Both the position numbers and the translations under genes were made by a program. From Daphnia pulex (lineage: Eukaryota; Arthropoda; Branchiopoda; Diplostraca; Daphniidae): a stretch of DNA of 64,000 bases. Where the stretch lies: contig NC_060022.1 in assembly GCF_021134715.1 (NCBI RefSeq), forward strand, positions 2,857,001-2,921,000. Reading direction: 5' to 3'. Shown here one piece after another: positions 49,633 through 60,982 of this stretch (position 1 is its first letter; the number at the start of each line of letters is the position of its first letter). The notes under the pieces are model-generated. The model did no database searches. It worked only from the letters and a program-made list of their open reading frames with translations, and was not told where the DNA came from.

Positions 49633-52600
49633 TCTCTGTCATCTGCTAGTGCCTTACACACTTTGGTTTTTTGGTCGAAGAAGAAATGAGAAGAAGTAGA
49701 AGAAAAATACACACACACACAACACACACGAAAGAAAGAGGAGGAGCGAGGCTTATGGCTTCCTGTGGCTGCCAGCACACTCACACACACACACACACAA
49801 CACACTGCGAGAAAATTCGATAAGAGAGTGATCCGACGACGAGAGAGAAAATGGACGACACACACATACACACACACAACACACAGCAACTATTCCACCA
49901 TCACTTTCGCTTTGAGTCCAAGTTTTTTGTGGGCGCCCAAAAAACTGTGTGTGGAGGAGAGAACACAACTGCGACGACGTGGAGAGTTTGTTTTATCAAA
50001 AGTAATCCGTTTCTATTTGTCGTTTTTTCCCCGTTTTCTCTCGATTTTTTTGAAACACACAACACACAAAGAAGGGGGACGAAAGATTTCACTTGTGTTT
50101 TTGTTTGTGTGTGTGCGTGTGTGTTGTGCCCTGGATGTGGTCGACAGAGACCGGGACAACACGCACTGCTCGGCACCACTTCTCGTTCTGACTAAAGATG
50201 GACGAATGTTCGTCTACTATAGAAAAAAGGGGGCAGGGCCTAATTCGCCCTTTTTCCTGGTTTCCCCCCTAAGGGCCTTCGACCCCAAGCAATTGGCCAA
50301 TGACGATTTTTAGGACTTTTCGCCGCGCTCAAGCCATCTAGCGGTCGACATTTCAACGTCAGAAGTATTTTTCGTGTAGCAGGCACACAGAAACCCGTCT
50401 GTGTTTTCTATCGTTACTGACTGACGAGACGATTGGAGTCGGTGATTATGTTTTTAGTTTTCCCCTCCTCGATAAAAAAAAACATTCCGAAAATGCCTGA
50501 GCGCAGCCGCGTGGCGTGCCTCTCTCAGCAGCAGTTTCATCTCGTCGTATCAAACAAATGGAAACATGTGTGTTGTTTTGTGTTGTAGACCTCTGCACAG
50601 CTCAATAGAAACATGTTTTTTTTTTCCTTCCCCATTCCCGTCGTTCGTTCAGAATTCTGTTTTTCTCAAACAAACAAAAAAAGATAGAGAAAAACGACAG
50701 ACAGACGAGAGGGCAATAGGTGTGCTATGCCCCTCCCATCACGTTAGATTTCGTTCCTTTTTCTATTTTAATTTTTCCGGTTTCTCGGTCGTCAGGCAGA
50801 GAAAGATTATAGAAGTGTCGTCATTATTCCTTCTACTCGTCTCTTTTCATTCCACGTCATTTTCTACCTCCTTCCAGACCTTTTTTTCTTAAATGATGAA
50901 ACGTGTGACTAGGCTCACGAAAACGGACCGAGCGACCGACACACGAAATGAAACGAGAATACGAAGAGAAAAAAAGATAGACTGTTCTGCTGGCTGGCTG
51001 GCGCTGGCTTATAATATACATTGACTATTATACGACCAGGCAGCAGCCAAAAGAGCCGTGCACACACATTGGCATTTGCTCAGCAGCCAAAGCCTCAGCA
51101 GCAGCAGCAGCAGCAGCAGAGAGACAAGCTCTTGAAAGATAAAATGGCCGGAGTCTCGGTGCGTGTCGTCCTCAGCTATATAAGGCCATTCTATATCCTG
51201 CTGCAGCAGCGTCGTCGTCGTGTATCTAAGCTTTAACGGCAGGCCTCGGAAATATACATGCAACGGTCTACAAACCTACACACAAGCTGATAGCTTTTTG
51301 GCTCCGAGTTCTCTCTCTCCATCCACCACCTCCTCCGCCTTCTCGAATGTTCGCCTATTTCATGTTTATATAGATATGCACAGGCAATAGGGGACTTGCA
51401 CAGCACACACCAGCCCTTTTGGTAATATTACACAAAAGCCTCTCTCTCTCTCTCCTACACCCACATTCCACGCAGACGCTCGTTTTCATTTTGATACCAT
51501 CTCTATCCTTTTTTTTTTCTGTGGGCTTTTAGACTTGAAAGACAGTCTTCCCCAATAAAATAAGCGAGCTATAGGGCAAAAAAGAAGAAGAAGAAAAGTG
51601 TTAGGCGGCTGAACAGCAGGGCTCTCGGCTCATCATCATGCTTGAAATCCTACATCTTTCTTTTTTGCTTCTTCTTCTAGCTAGTCTCTTTGGCTGGCAC
51701 TCTTGTGTCAAGAGAGCGAAAACTCGGCGTTCCTGCTGCCATATTCAATGACTAGAGAGCTGCTCTCCCTTCCATCCTCATTTATACATATCCCATGTAG
51801 CGGCGACCGTGTATATCTACTATATATATATTGTATTGTTGTGTGTGTGTGTGTGTATTGTATACCAAATCCAGGCATTCACAGCTGGTATTATCTGACG
51901 GAATGCTTTTGTGTGTGTTTCAGCTCTTATTCTTCTATATGTACGATTTTCATTGCTTCTTCTTATTATTATTCTTCCCCCCACTTTTATCCACCCTCTT
52001 TCACCCACTACACACATCTGATTAAGAATATATACGCGTGCCAGGATGCAGCGCCTAGCCCTGGCAGAGATAAAAAGGAGAGAAAAAAAAGTTTTCAGGT
52101 TTTTTACGACGAGCGTAGGCATATTTTTTTCAAATGGATAGAAAGAGAGATGCCACCACCGCCCAGTTTCTTTGATTTTTTCCTTCCCTGGTAATAACAC
52201 GATCCCGACGCGCATCCAAAACGGATGGAATAAAAAAAGTGGAAATTCCAAATATCGTTTGCATGTAGCAGCAGCAGCTGCCCCCTTGTGTTTCTTTAAA
52301 GAAAAATACTAAATGGTCGAAAAGAAGAAGAAGTTAGTCATTCCATTCATTCAGTGGAATGTTTGAATTCTCAACTGGGAATGGGTCGATTCCTTGCTTC
52401 TTCCTTTTTGTTTTGTTTCTTTCATACCAGCATATCTTTCAGCCGGGAAAGAAACAAAACGATACCTCCGCTCCCTCCTGCTGTGTTCGGATCGTCTAGA
52501 GAGAAGAGAAGAGAAAAGAAATGAACTCTCTCTCTTATCTTGTTGAGTTGCGTTCGGTTTAGCTAACTCGTGGGGGCCATTGTTCGAGCCGATGATTCGA

Positions 52601-52821
52601 ATTTCTCTTTTGACAAGTTGCTGTCGTTAACAAGTCGCAAGCGTGGTGATGGACAGCAACAGCTTTCGTGTGTCATTCCATTCCTGGGAGATTCGTGACG
52701 ACGTGTGCGCACGCTCACGAAACATTCACTCAAGTTGAGTCCAAGGTGGCGAAAGGAAGACGGTAAACTAAATAACGGAAAGAGCTACAGAACCAAACAG
52801 ATGATGGATTCCTACACGTAG
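49633..52821. other. 5' flank and probable 5' UTR/promoter region of the ZSWIM gene
   Basis: The first 300 bases upstream of the ATG are CA- and GA-rich, and the rest is a mixture of CT, CAG and poly-A tracts. No coding exon is recognised. A (CAG)n array lies at about 51100-51119. Confidence 0.5.
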
Positions 52822-53004
52822 ACCTTGTTTGAATTACAAATCACCCACTCGGACAACTCACTGACGCACAAGACTGGCCAGAATTTAGAGAGAGAGATAC
52901 AACGGTCGACTAAAAATGCATCGCTACAAAACCAGCAGACCTCAGAAAATATCGACAAATTAAAAAGAGAGCTTAGATTACTTTATGATTTAAAAAAAAA
53001 AAAG
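52822..53004 (+). CDS. Orphan coding-like exon, helical/coiled coil
   Basis: Bounded by an acceptor (cctacacgtag) and a donor (AAAAAG followed by GTAACT), this segment is open for 61 codons and is phase 0 at both ends. The peptide contains LFELQITHSDNSLTHKTGQN and ENIDKLKRELRLLYDLKKKK, with hydrophobic residues spaced as in a coiled coil and a non-repetitive composition. I do not recognise the family. No partner exons were found on either side; the downstream neighbour TECR is on the opposite strand and starts within 250 bases. It may be a gene fragment, a decayed duplicate, or an exon of an unmapped gene. Confidence 0.3.
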
Positions 53005-53074
53005 GTAACTTGAAATTCAACAACCAAGAAGAAAACTGATGACGGGTGAAGAAAAAAAGAAAGTAACAGGTTTT

Positions 53075-53087
53075 GGGGGGGGGGGGG
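53075..53087. repeat. Poly-G run of 13
   Basis: Uninterrupted guanines downstream of TECR, in its 3' flank. Confidence 0.75.
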
Positions 53088-53247
53088 AAAGAGGTTTAAA
53101 CGAGGCTTGTGATTCTTATTGAGCATTAGTGAGAAACCTCGTAGAGTGATGCCAGACCGATTCTAAATGTCAACAATCAATAGACCCACAACAGTACTAC
53201 ACTCTCAACGCTTTCACGACCATCAGACAGTGAAGAAACCTGACGCC

Positions 53248-54611
53248 TTACAACACAAATGGAATGATGGCTTTGCGGCCGCGGGGGTAGTCTTTAAAGT
53301 CTTTCTTGTAGGATCGATGCTTGCCAATAGCCCAAATGACCATTTGGTAGAAGCCAGCAAAGGCGAACAGACCGGCTAAATGAAACCAAATCAGTTATTA
53401 GCATTTTTCTATGCATTGCAATTTTGGAAAAAGTGAAATGCTAACCTGGTATGCACTGCGTCATGGCGGTGAAAGCGACCCAGCCACCGACTTCGTAAGT
53501 GTAGTTGGGGCACGAGACCAAATTGAACAACAAAGTCAACGGGTCTTTGGTTGGGCGAGGAATACGGCGCTCCTTGGAGCCAGGTGGGCGAAGATTGCGT
53601 AGAAGCCAGTGGATGCTAAAGTTACCCAATTCGCATACCTGTCAAGGAATGGAAAAAAAGAGAGTTGATTATTTGTTTTCCTTTTTTAAGGCCTGAGGAA
53701 ATGCTTACAGTCCAAAATCCAAGAGCGATATAGCTCTGAATTTGGCACGGAGCAGTGTAGAGCGGATGATTGACATGGTAAGCAACGTAGGCAGCAAAGA
53801 CCCAATAGTAGGCGCAATTGCGAAACAGGTTGCGTACCGGCATGGTAGCATGGGAGAACCGATGAACAAATAGAGTTTCCAAGATGCGTTTGCTGTAGTG
53901 AAACACCCAGCAAATGGCTGCAATGCTGTTAACACAAACAACGAATTAGGAAAAGAAGAAAAAATAACAGCAAGTAAATGAAACCTACTAGCTAACTTGA
54001 CTCATGGGCTGGCTGGCTGCATCCTCCCCATAAAAGAGCCAAGGCCTTGTATAAATCCATGCATAGACAAAGAGAGGGCCAGCATATTCAGTCAAGAAAA
54101 CTGTCTTCCATGCAATTTGTGGTCCCAAATCCTAAGCGTAAAAAGACAGCAGCCATTAAATGATGTACTATGAATACAGCATAAAAGGTTGAATACTTTA
54201 AGATACAACTTGCTCTTGTCTTTCAAACCAAGTGCTGCAACTGTTTTGCTCTCATCCAGTCCCTTGCCACGAGGTTCTTGACGAAATTCTTGCCTGTCAG
54301 GGTAGAGATGAGATTTCAAGCGGTGAATTTGGGTCTTCAGCTCCTTTAGTGTTGAATTGGGGTCAACCTAAAAGAAGAAATACATTTAGTCAATGGTCAT
54401 TCTAGTGGCAGAGTGCCATACTTGTGTGTCAGCTAACTCAACTTACCGTTAGGGTTGCCAGCTGTTTTCCCCCTGAAGTACTTAAAATGCCAATCTAAAA
54501 GTGAACCCAAAATGAAATGTTATTAGCAATTTTTCAGATTGATTCAAAATAAAAAGCAGGTATAGGTATTGATAACCAAAATAAAGCGAGTTATTTGATA
54601 CACACCTCCAT
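53248..54611 (-). CDS. TECR: Very-long-chain enoyl-CoA reductase
   Basis: TECR reduces trans-2-enoyl-CoA in the last step of the microsomal fatty-acid elongation cycle, the same cycle whose first step is run by the ELOVL enzyme 33 kb away. Seven minus-strand exons join in frame: 54606-54611, 54447-54494, 54197-54367, 53989-54131, 53709-53925, 53446-53638 and 53248-53375, giving 301 residues (human 308). The first coding exon holds only ATG GAG. An N-terminal ubiquitin-like region is followed by [12 protein letters not shown] and the steroid-reductase-type membrane domain: [67 protein letters not shown] and the C-terminal [13 protein letters not shown]. The donor of the 53989 exon (TA followed by GTAGGT) was selected for phase over an earlier GTTAGC. 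Confidence 0.94.
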
Positions 54612-57061
54612 TTTGATTTCCTAAGTCAAATATCGTTTCTCGCGATTCAGAACGAAACCGACAGACAATTTATAGCAAGTTCTACAGCTGAAATAAAAGT
54701 TGTCAAGCGAGTGAAGCCCGTGGGCAATTTCAGCTGTTAACTCTGTATAAATATGTAATGCCGGAAGAAAAGCTAGAAATTCTAGTCTGTAATAGTCCGC
54801 ACAATCTTCGTTCACTTGTGACGTTTCCTATTCCGTGTAGTTTTTAACTCGGTTTCAGCAACCGCTTGTGGATTATCAGCTATTTAGATTTCAAACTTTT
54901 AGCAGAGAGACAGAGAAAGTGCTTTCAGAGTAATTTTTAGAGAAATTCATTTGGCTTTGTATTTTGTCCATTCCTGTTTTTACATCCATTTTCTTTTAGA
55001 AATAGCAATTAATACACAGTTAATAACGGTAATTCGGTTTGTGCTTAATGTTACAAAAAACACGGAAAATCTACTACAAATTCTGATAGCGGCTACTATT
55101 ATTACGTAATTATCTAAGCAGATGGGATGATACAATAAAACTTAAAGCGCGTTTATTTTAGTCACCCTTCACGAACCTACGATCCAGTAGATCTTGTCGA
55201 CGGAAGCCAAAGGTCCCACCGTAGGAGACGGTGAAATATTCGCCCATTCTGGTACAAGACACGCTGCGTAATGATAAGTTTCCATTGAAATCCGGAAAAA
55301 AAAACGAGGCGGAGCAACAAGAAAGAGGTAAGGAAATACTTGATGTGCCAACCAACCTGCAACATGACTGTTTTATACAAAGGTTTTACCTAGGAAGAAT
55401 TCGAAAAAACCGGTAAGAACTAGCACATCCGGAAGAGGAATCAACATTTTGTGAATCCTCAAAATTGTAGCTGCAGTATACAATAGGGGCGAGATAACTA
55501 CATATCTAAGTTATAAAATGTAGACTCAATTAGACTAACACAATCCAGTTCTCTAAATGCACGTTGAAATTTTCCCATGACTTTTTGGTGTTATCGAATC
55601 ATATCAACAATCAAGATGACAATTACGACATGCATGAATGTACAGTTATTAAGATTATTATCGCCCAAAATATTAATGGGAAAGCATACATTTTATTAAC
55701 TCGACATCAAAGATAAATTCAAAGAGCGTCATCCTTAATTCCCTGTGCGGATAAATCGCTCTAGAAATCTTAGAAGATTGACAAGGGTGGGATACGTGAC
55801 AAACGAACGGCTGTATGAAATCCAATAAAATCAAATCATGAAGGCTGTATCCAAGTCATGATCCGTTCCGGTACGTATTATATTTTATATAAGAGTCCTT
55901 TAAAGTTGATAATGTAATTCAAGCTCCACGCATCTAAGGCCCTGTGGAAGTGGTACAAGTGAGGCCAAGTGTAGATAAATTTGAATCTTGTTCGCGCTTT
56001 ACCATCGTAAAAAAAAAAAACACATTTTACGTAACGCTAAATTGGATTCCGCATATCATTTTCCGTCTTCAGGATAATGTTTTCTCCATAACACCCATAC
56101 AATTTCTCTTTTATCTTAGTACTGAAACATATTGCTATTAAATTATTCCAGTGAAATGTAAAAATACTGTATACCTACTTACGGGAGTAACTTAGGGTTC
56201 GTTTTACATGCGCAATTGATCAGTACGTATGAATAGCAAGAAACAAGGAAAAGTGCTTGCGCCAAATCAATCCTTACGATAATTGATCCAATTATGAGGG
56301 AACCGTACCCTAATGGTAATCCTTTCTTACAACTCAAATGATGTAGCCTCTCTTTTGTGAATGAGAAATCCCAGATAAACAAAGCAATAATTGATTGGAA
56401 TTATTTAATCAGAACGGCAAATCTTTTTAGCACCTCGCGCTATATTGCGGCCCGCTTCAGTTCAAAAGTTGCGATTGCGCAGTTTGGATTGCTCTTACCG
56501 CATTAGACATAGAAACGTACATTTTTTTTTACAATTTGATTATTCATTGAACTGAATAACGGACCCTTTAGGTTATATAGGTCACCAAGCAGACAAAATT
56601 TACATAAATATTACACCTTACCAACAGCCTGACCAAACCCACTGGTAATAATGACTGCTACATAGCTAGCTTCTGTTGTGTATATTCGTTTGTTAAACAA
56701 TTAATATCCTTGTACAGGCTTCTCCGCCTTCTCATCTAAACATTAAGTTCTCACAATACGGAATCAAATCCAATTACGCCCCTTTCAAAGCGCAAGTGAG
56801 CGGTGGGATGTGCTAGGGCAATATATTATTAGTATGAGTATGCGCACCGTTTTTGTATAATCTTTTTAAGCTTCTGGACAGACATACTTTGTCCCAATGG
56901 AATCTAAAAATGAAGTTAGAAAATTCATTCTTTGATTAGTAGTCTCGTTATGAAATTGGGCAGATCCGTGTTGAGTCCTAAATGGAATCATTCATCAATC
57001 GCACCATTTAATTGCGTCCTTCTGACGTCTAGAAGTCATGGATCTGCAAAATTGACTCGAG
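54612..57061. other. Intergenic DNA between TECR and the first opsin
   Basis: AT-rich unique sequence with no recognised gene. One minus-strand frame at 55158-55247 reads MGEYFTVSYGGTFGFRRQDL, continues nine more residues, and is followed at once by AATAAA; it might be the end of a small unknown gene, and is treated under findings. Confidence 0.45.
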
Positions 57062-57406
57062 TTATGTAAGCTAAATTTTACAAGATTATCTCTGTGAATG
57101 CACGGACGAAAAAAAATTAAGTAGTGGAAGCGTGTCCCGAGGATTGGAAAACACCCGTGCAACTCTTTCCAAAACAACAGCCGCCTTCCTCAGATATCGA
57201 GCACTTACCACTAAGATAACTCAATTAAAGCTATGTAGAGTATCGTGAAAACATATCAGCTTTTTTTTGTCCGTGTGACGCGCTAAGAGGAGACCATTCA
57301 AATGTTCCTCGAGCTGCACACATTTGATGGTAGGCCAAGTGCTTCCCGCTGTGCAAAGTATTTAAAGCGAACAACACCCATAGAATTCTCAGCAGCAAGC
57401 TCATTC
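57062..57406 (+). promoter_or_regulatory. Upstream region of opsin gene 1, blocks shared with opsin gene 2
   Basis: Three blocks recur in the same order upstream of the second opsin. Block 1 (57062-57091) contains AAATTTTACAAGATTATCT. Block 2 includes CACTTACC and the palindrome-like TAACTCAATTA at 57217-57227, one mismatch from the rhodopsin core sequence I consensus TAATYNRATTN. Block 3 is a TATA-like GTATTTAAA at 57358-57366 with AGCTCATTC 40 bases further. Together they look like a conserved photoreceptor promoter; the TATA role and start site are inferred. Confidence 0.5.
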
Positions 57407-57533
57407 TTGAAACAGATCGGGAGCAGAGTTGGCCTTTTCCTTCGACTCAGCAGGAAGCTACCCAGTCCTCCAACAACCGAAACTACAACAACTGAAAATC
57501 AACAACAAAAAATTCATTTCTAAAAAAAAAAAA

Positions 57534-59030
57534 ATGATTTCAGTCAATTTGACAAATGCAACTTTTGCTTACCGCAAGACCCAGGCCGTCTGGGGCTTTC
57601 CGGAAGGAGCATCAATCATTGACACAGTTTCGGAGGACATGTTGGAAATGATCCATCCTCACTGGAAGAAATTCCCTCCAGTCAATCCAATGTGGCACTA
57701 TCTGCTGGTAAGTAGTAGTCTGTCTCCTTTAAGTATTGAAACGAGTCCATTAATGGTTTAATTTCAAACAGGGATGCGTTTACTTCTTTTTGGGAATCAC
57801 CTCCATCACAGGTAACTTGTTCTGCCGTTTCCTTCATTTGTAACTAACTGTGCATGTGTTTAAACCACTTCCATCCATTTCAGGCAACTCTCTGGTCCTT
57901 CATCTTTTCTCGAAAACGAAAGATCTGAAATCACCAGCCAACTTGCTTGTCGTCAACTTGGCCGTCTCCGATCTGGGCATGATGATCACACAGTTCCCCA
58001 TGTTCTTCTTCAACTGCTTTAGCGGAGGTGTCTGGATCTTTGGCCCTTTCATGTGTGAACTCTACGCCTGCACCGGGTCCATCTTCGGTCTCTGCAGCAT
58101 CTGCACCATGGCCGTCGTTAGCTACGATCGCTACAACGTAATCGTCAATGGGATGAATGGAACACCTATGTCATATGGTGCGATCAATTTCTGTTATTAC
58201 AATTATAATTTAGTCCGAATAATGATAATTTTGCCGTATCTGTTTGTTGCCGTCAACAGGAAGAGCCACTTCCCTAATTATGTTTTGCTGGGTCTACGCA
58301 ATTGGCTGGAGCCTTACTCCCTTCTTTGGCTGGGGCAAATATATTCCGGAAGGCATTTTGGATTCATGCTCCTTTGATTACCTCACCCGTGATACCACGG
58401 TTTGTCATACATTCTTTTTACCTAAATTGATAACAAACAAACGAATAATAATTTACAAAAAAATGATCTTAGACTATTTCCTATACCTGCTGCTTGTTTG
58501 TCTTCGACTACTGCGTCCCACTCATGGTCATCATCTTCTGTTATTACCACATTGTGGGCGCAATCTATAAACACGAGGAGGCTTTGCGTGAGCAGGCTAA
58601 GAAGATGAACGTCACTTCTCTTCGTTCGAATTCCGACCAGAATGCCCAGAGTGCCGAGATCCGTGTCGCCAAAATCGCCATGATGAACATCACTTTGTGG
58701 GTAGCTGCTTGGACACCTTATGCTGCGATCTGTTTGCAAGGAGCGGTCGGAAATCAGGATAAGATCACGCCTTTGGTTACCATTTTGCCAGCTCTGATTG
58801 CCAAAAGCGCTTCGATCTTCAATCCTATTGTTTACGCCATTTCGCATCCGAAATATCGTCTGGTAAACTCAGTTAATTGCTGGTGATAAAGCGGACTGCA
58901 AATTTAAAATCTTTTCTTTTTTTTAAAGGCTTTGCAAAAAGAGATGCCGTGGTTCTGCATAAACGAAAAAGCTCCATCTGGAGGAGACAATCAATCCAAT
59001 TCCTCTGTTGTCACTTCAACAACTCAGTAG
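57534..59030 (+). CDS. Long-wavelength-sensitive rhabdomeric opsin
   Basis: A visual G-protein-coupled receptor of photoreceptor microvilli that binds retinal and signals through Gq. Six exons: 57534-57707, 57772-57811, 57884-58177, 58260-58399, 58473-58862 and 58929-59030, giving 379 residues. The N-terminus carries a sequon (NATF) and the arthropod block DMLEMIHPHWKKFPPVNPMWH. The motif DRY is at 153-155, the disulphide cysteines at 129 and 206, the counterion Glu at 200 (YIPEGILDSC), and the chromophore lysine at 327 (ALIAKSASIFNPIVY, with NPxxY at 333-337). KHEEALREQAKKMNV after helix 5 is the usual invertebrate Gq-coupling loop. All key residues are intact, so it is likely functional. 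It resembles the arthropod long-wavelength/green clade expanded in Daphnia. Confidence 0.95.
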
Positions 59031-59607
59031 TAGCAGTATTAGTAAAGGATTCGATCTGATACATTCCGATACATTCTGACCCATTCTGACGGACTGACAC
59101 TCAATAAGCACCATGAAACGAATATCTGATTCAAGTATAAATACTTTTCGTACCCAGCAGTAATAGGAGTAAGAGTTATATAGTTTGTTGGACAAATTTC
59201 CGAAATTTCTTTTTTCAATTGACCAACACTATGGTAAAAGTTACTATACCTCAAAGCATTTTACATTTCCTAATTAACAGTTTAATCAGAAACTACCGGA
59301 CGGTACTTCACTCAGCAGTAATCAAAAGGGCTTAAGAGATTGCCTAAATATGCTTTATTTCCGGATTCCCTCATGCGAACTTGTTCTCTATAATGTGCAT
59401 TGATGTCTTATATTAGAAAAGAATCCATCTCTCCTTTACCGTGCGTCTGGTTAAATAGTGATTGGTCCATGTCACGAATTTATATACTCATTAATTATCC
59501 TGTTACTATTGTACGTTATATATTATGGTCATATAATACACTACCCAAGCATCTATTTTTCACTGTTTTCAATTTGACGCTATAGCGTTTCAGAGCTCAA
59601 ACATGTC

Positions 59608-59814
59608 TAATAATTAGAAAAGAGTTAAATGACTCTTTGGGGAGAAAAAAAAAGAAACTCAACGCAAATTTTAAGTGAGAATGTTGCGATATTTGTTTGC
59701 AGCGTTATTATACCTTTTATAATAATGAGAAAAGATTTTAATGACATTTTGGGGAGAAAAAGAAATAACGTAAATTTGAGTAGGAAAGTTGCGGTATTTG
59801 TTTGCAGAGTTATT
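59608..59814. repeat. Imperfect tandem duplication, period about 112
   Basis: Unit 1 (from 59608) and unit 2 (from 59720) share TAATAAT-AGAAAAGA, TTTTGGGGAGAAAAA-type sequence, GTTGCG-TATTTGTTTGCAG and GTTATT in the same order, with small indels. Confidence 0.75.
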
Positions 59815-60782
59815 CTTTATCAGGCAAAAATATTTTGACAATAATTAGTCATGAGAATGCAGGTGTTACCGGATATAGATTTGACGTAAGTAATTTCACA
59901 TGACTGGTCGCGCTCGGAAAAAAAAAAATACGCTGAAGAAAAAGAAATGAAATACGGCAAACAATCAATAAATCGCGCTACAAAAACTCGTTCGGGAATT
60001 CTTAAATTATTGCGCTCGGAACCGATTAGAAGGGTTTTTAACGAGGACTATTTAAAGACGAATCTTAACATTTATAACTTTTCTTTAAATTTGTTTAGCC
60101 TAAATTTTCTATTTCCGTCTCAAAATTAACCATTCGGGTAGACAAATAAAAATTAAGTGAAAGAGTGACTCACATTTTTTTTAGCAGTGCGACGATATTA
60201 TTCGATTTGACAGGCAGGTACGGTGTTCGTGACATCCCTCAGCCGCTATTGTAGAGGTGCTAGAAAAAAATTGAAAAAAAAATTAGCCACTTAAACTGGA
60301 TCAATATCGTAAACGTAATTTGAACCCCTGCGTTAGGCCTATGGACAGCGTGAAGCTCAAATCCAAAGTCGAAAAAACAACAAGCAAAAAACGTGATACA
60401 CTGATACAGGGCTTAGTTTTCAATGGGGTACTTTTCTCTGCTGACAGCTTGACCAAGCCTGCTAAGGTTTCACTGTTTTATTCTGTTTGCAAAGATTTTG
60501 AAAGCCAAAGTTGCTCTGGGGCTTCTCAGTTCAACTGGTTCAACTAACATCAACTCTCAGCCTAATGATCTATAAACTCTCAGCCTGAACCTATCCAAGC
60601 CACGACTGTGTTAGCTATGTAAAACAAATATACACTAATTTCGCTGTTGGTCACCAAATACCAGATGACCCTTCGCCTGTCTTCTCTTCTCTATTTTTCC
60701 ATTCTAATATAGGCTTAATTTATAGGAGGAATGCTACGTTAGATAAGTTAGCTAATGGAAGTCCCCCCAACAGAGCTTTTTG

Positions 60783-60982
60783 CAAGGGGTCCGCAACTCA
60801 AATTTGCTTTAAAATAAAAGGGAAAAAAGATTCAATACAAGCTAAAAGACTATACAAGAATATACATACAAGAATATACTATCTAAGAAGTAAAAAAAGA
60901 AAATTGACACAATCAAAAAGTAAACAACAAAAATAATAATGATAATAATAATAAATGGCAAATTTGAGTTGCGGACCCCTTG
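60783..60982. mobile_element. Non-autonomous hAT-like MITE
   Basis: Perfect 25-base terminal inverted repeats at 60783-60807 and 60958-60982 (left end CAAGGGGTCCGCAACTCAAA) enclose 150 bases of AT-rich sequence with no coding capacity. The ends resemble hAT terminal repeats, which begin CAGGGGTC-GCAAC. The eight flanking bases, GCTTTTTG and GTTTTTTA, agree at six positions and may be a decayed 8-base target duplication. Confidence 0.65.

Noticed and set aside
59629-59838. Small two-repeat protein
   Set aside because: The open frame is a by-product of the 112-base AT-rich duplication; no start context or conservation argument.
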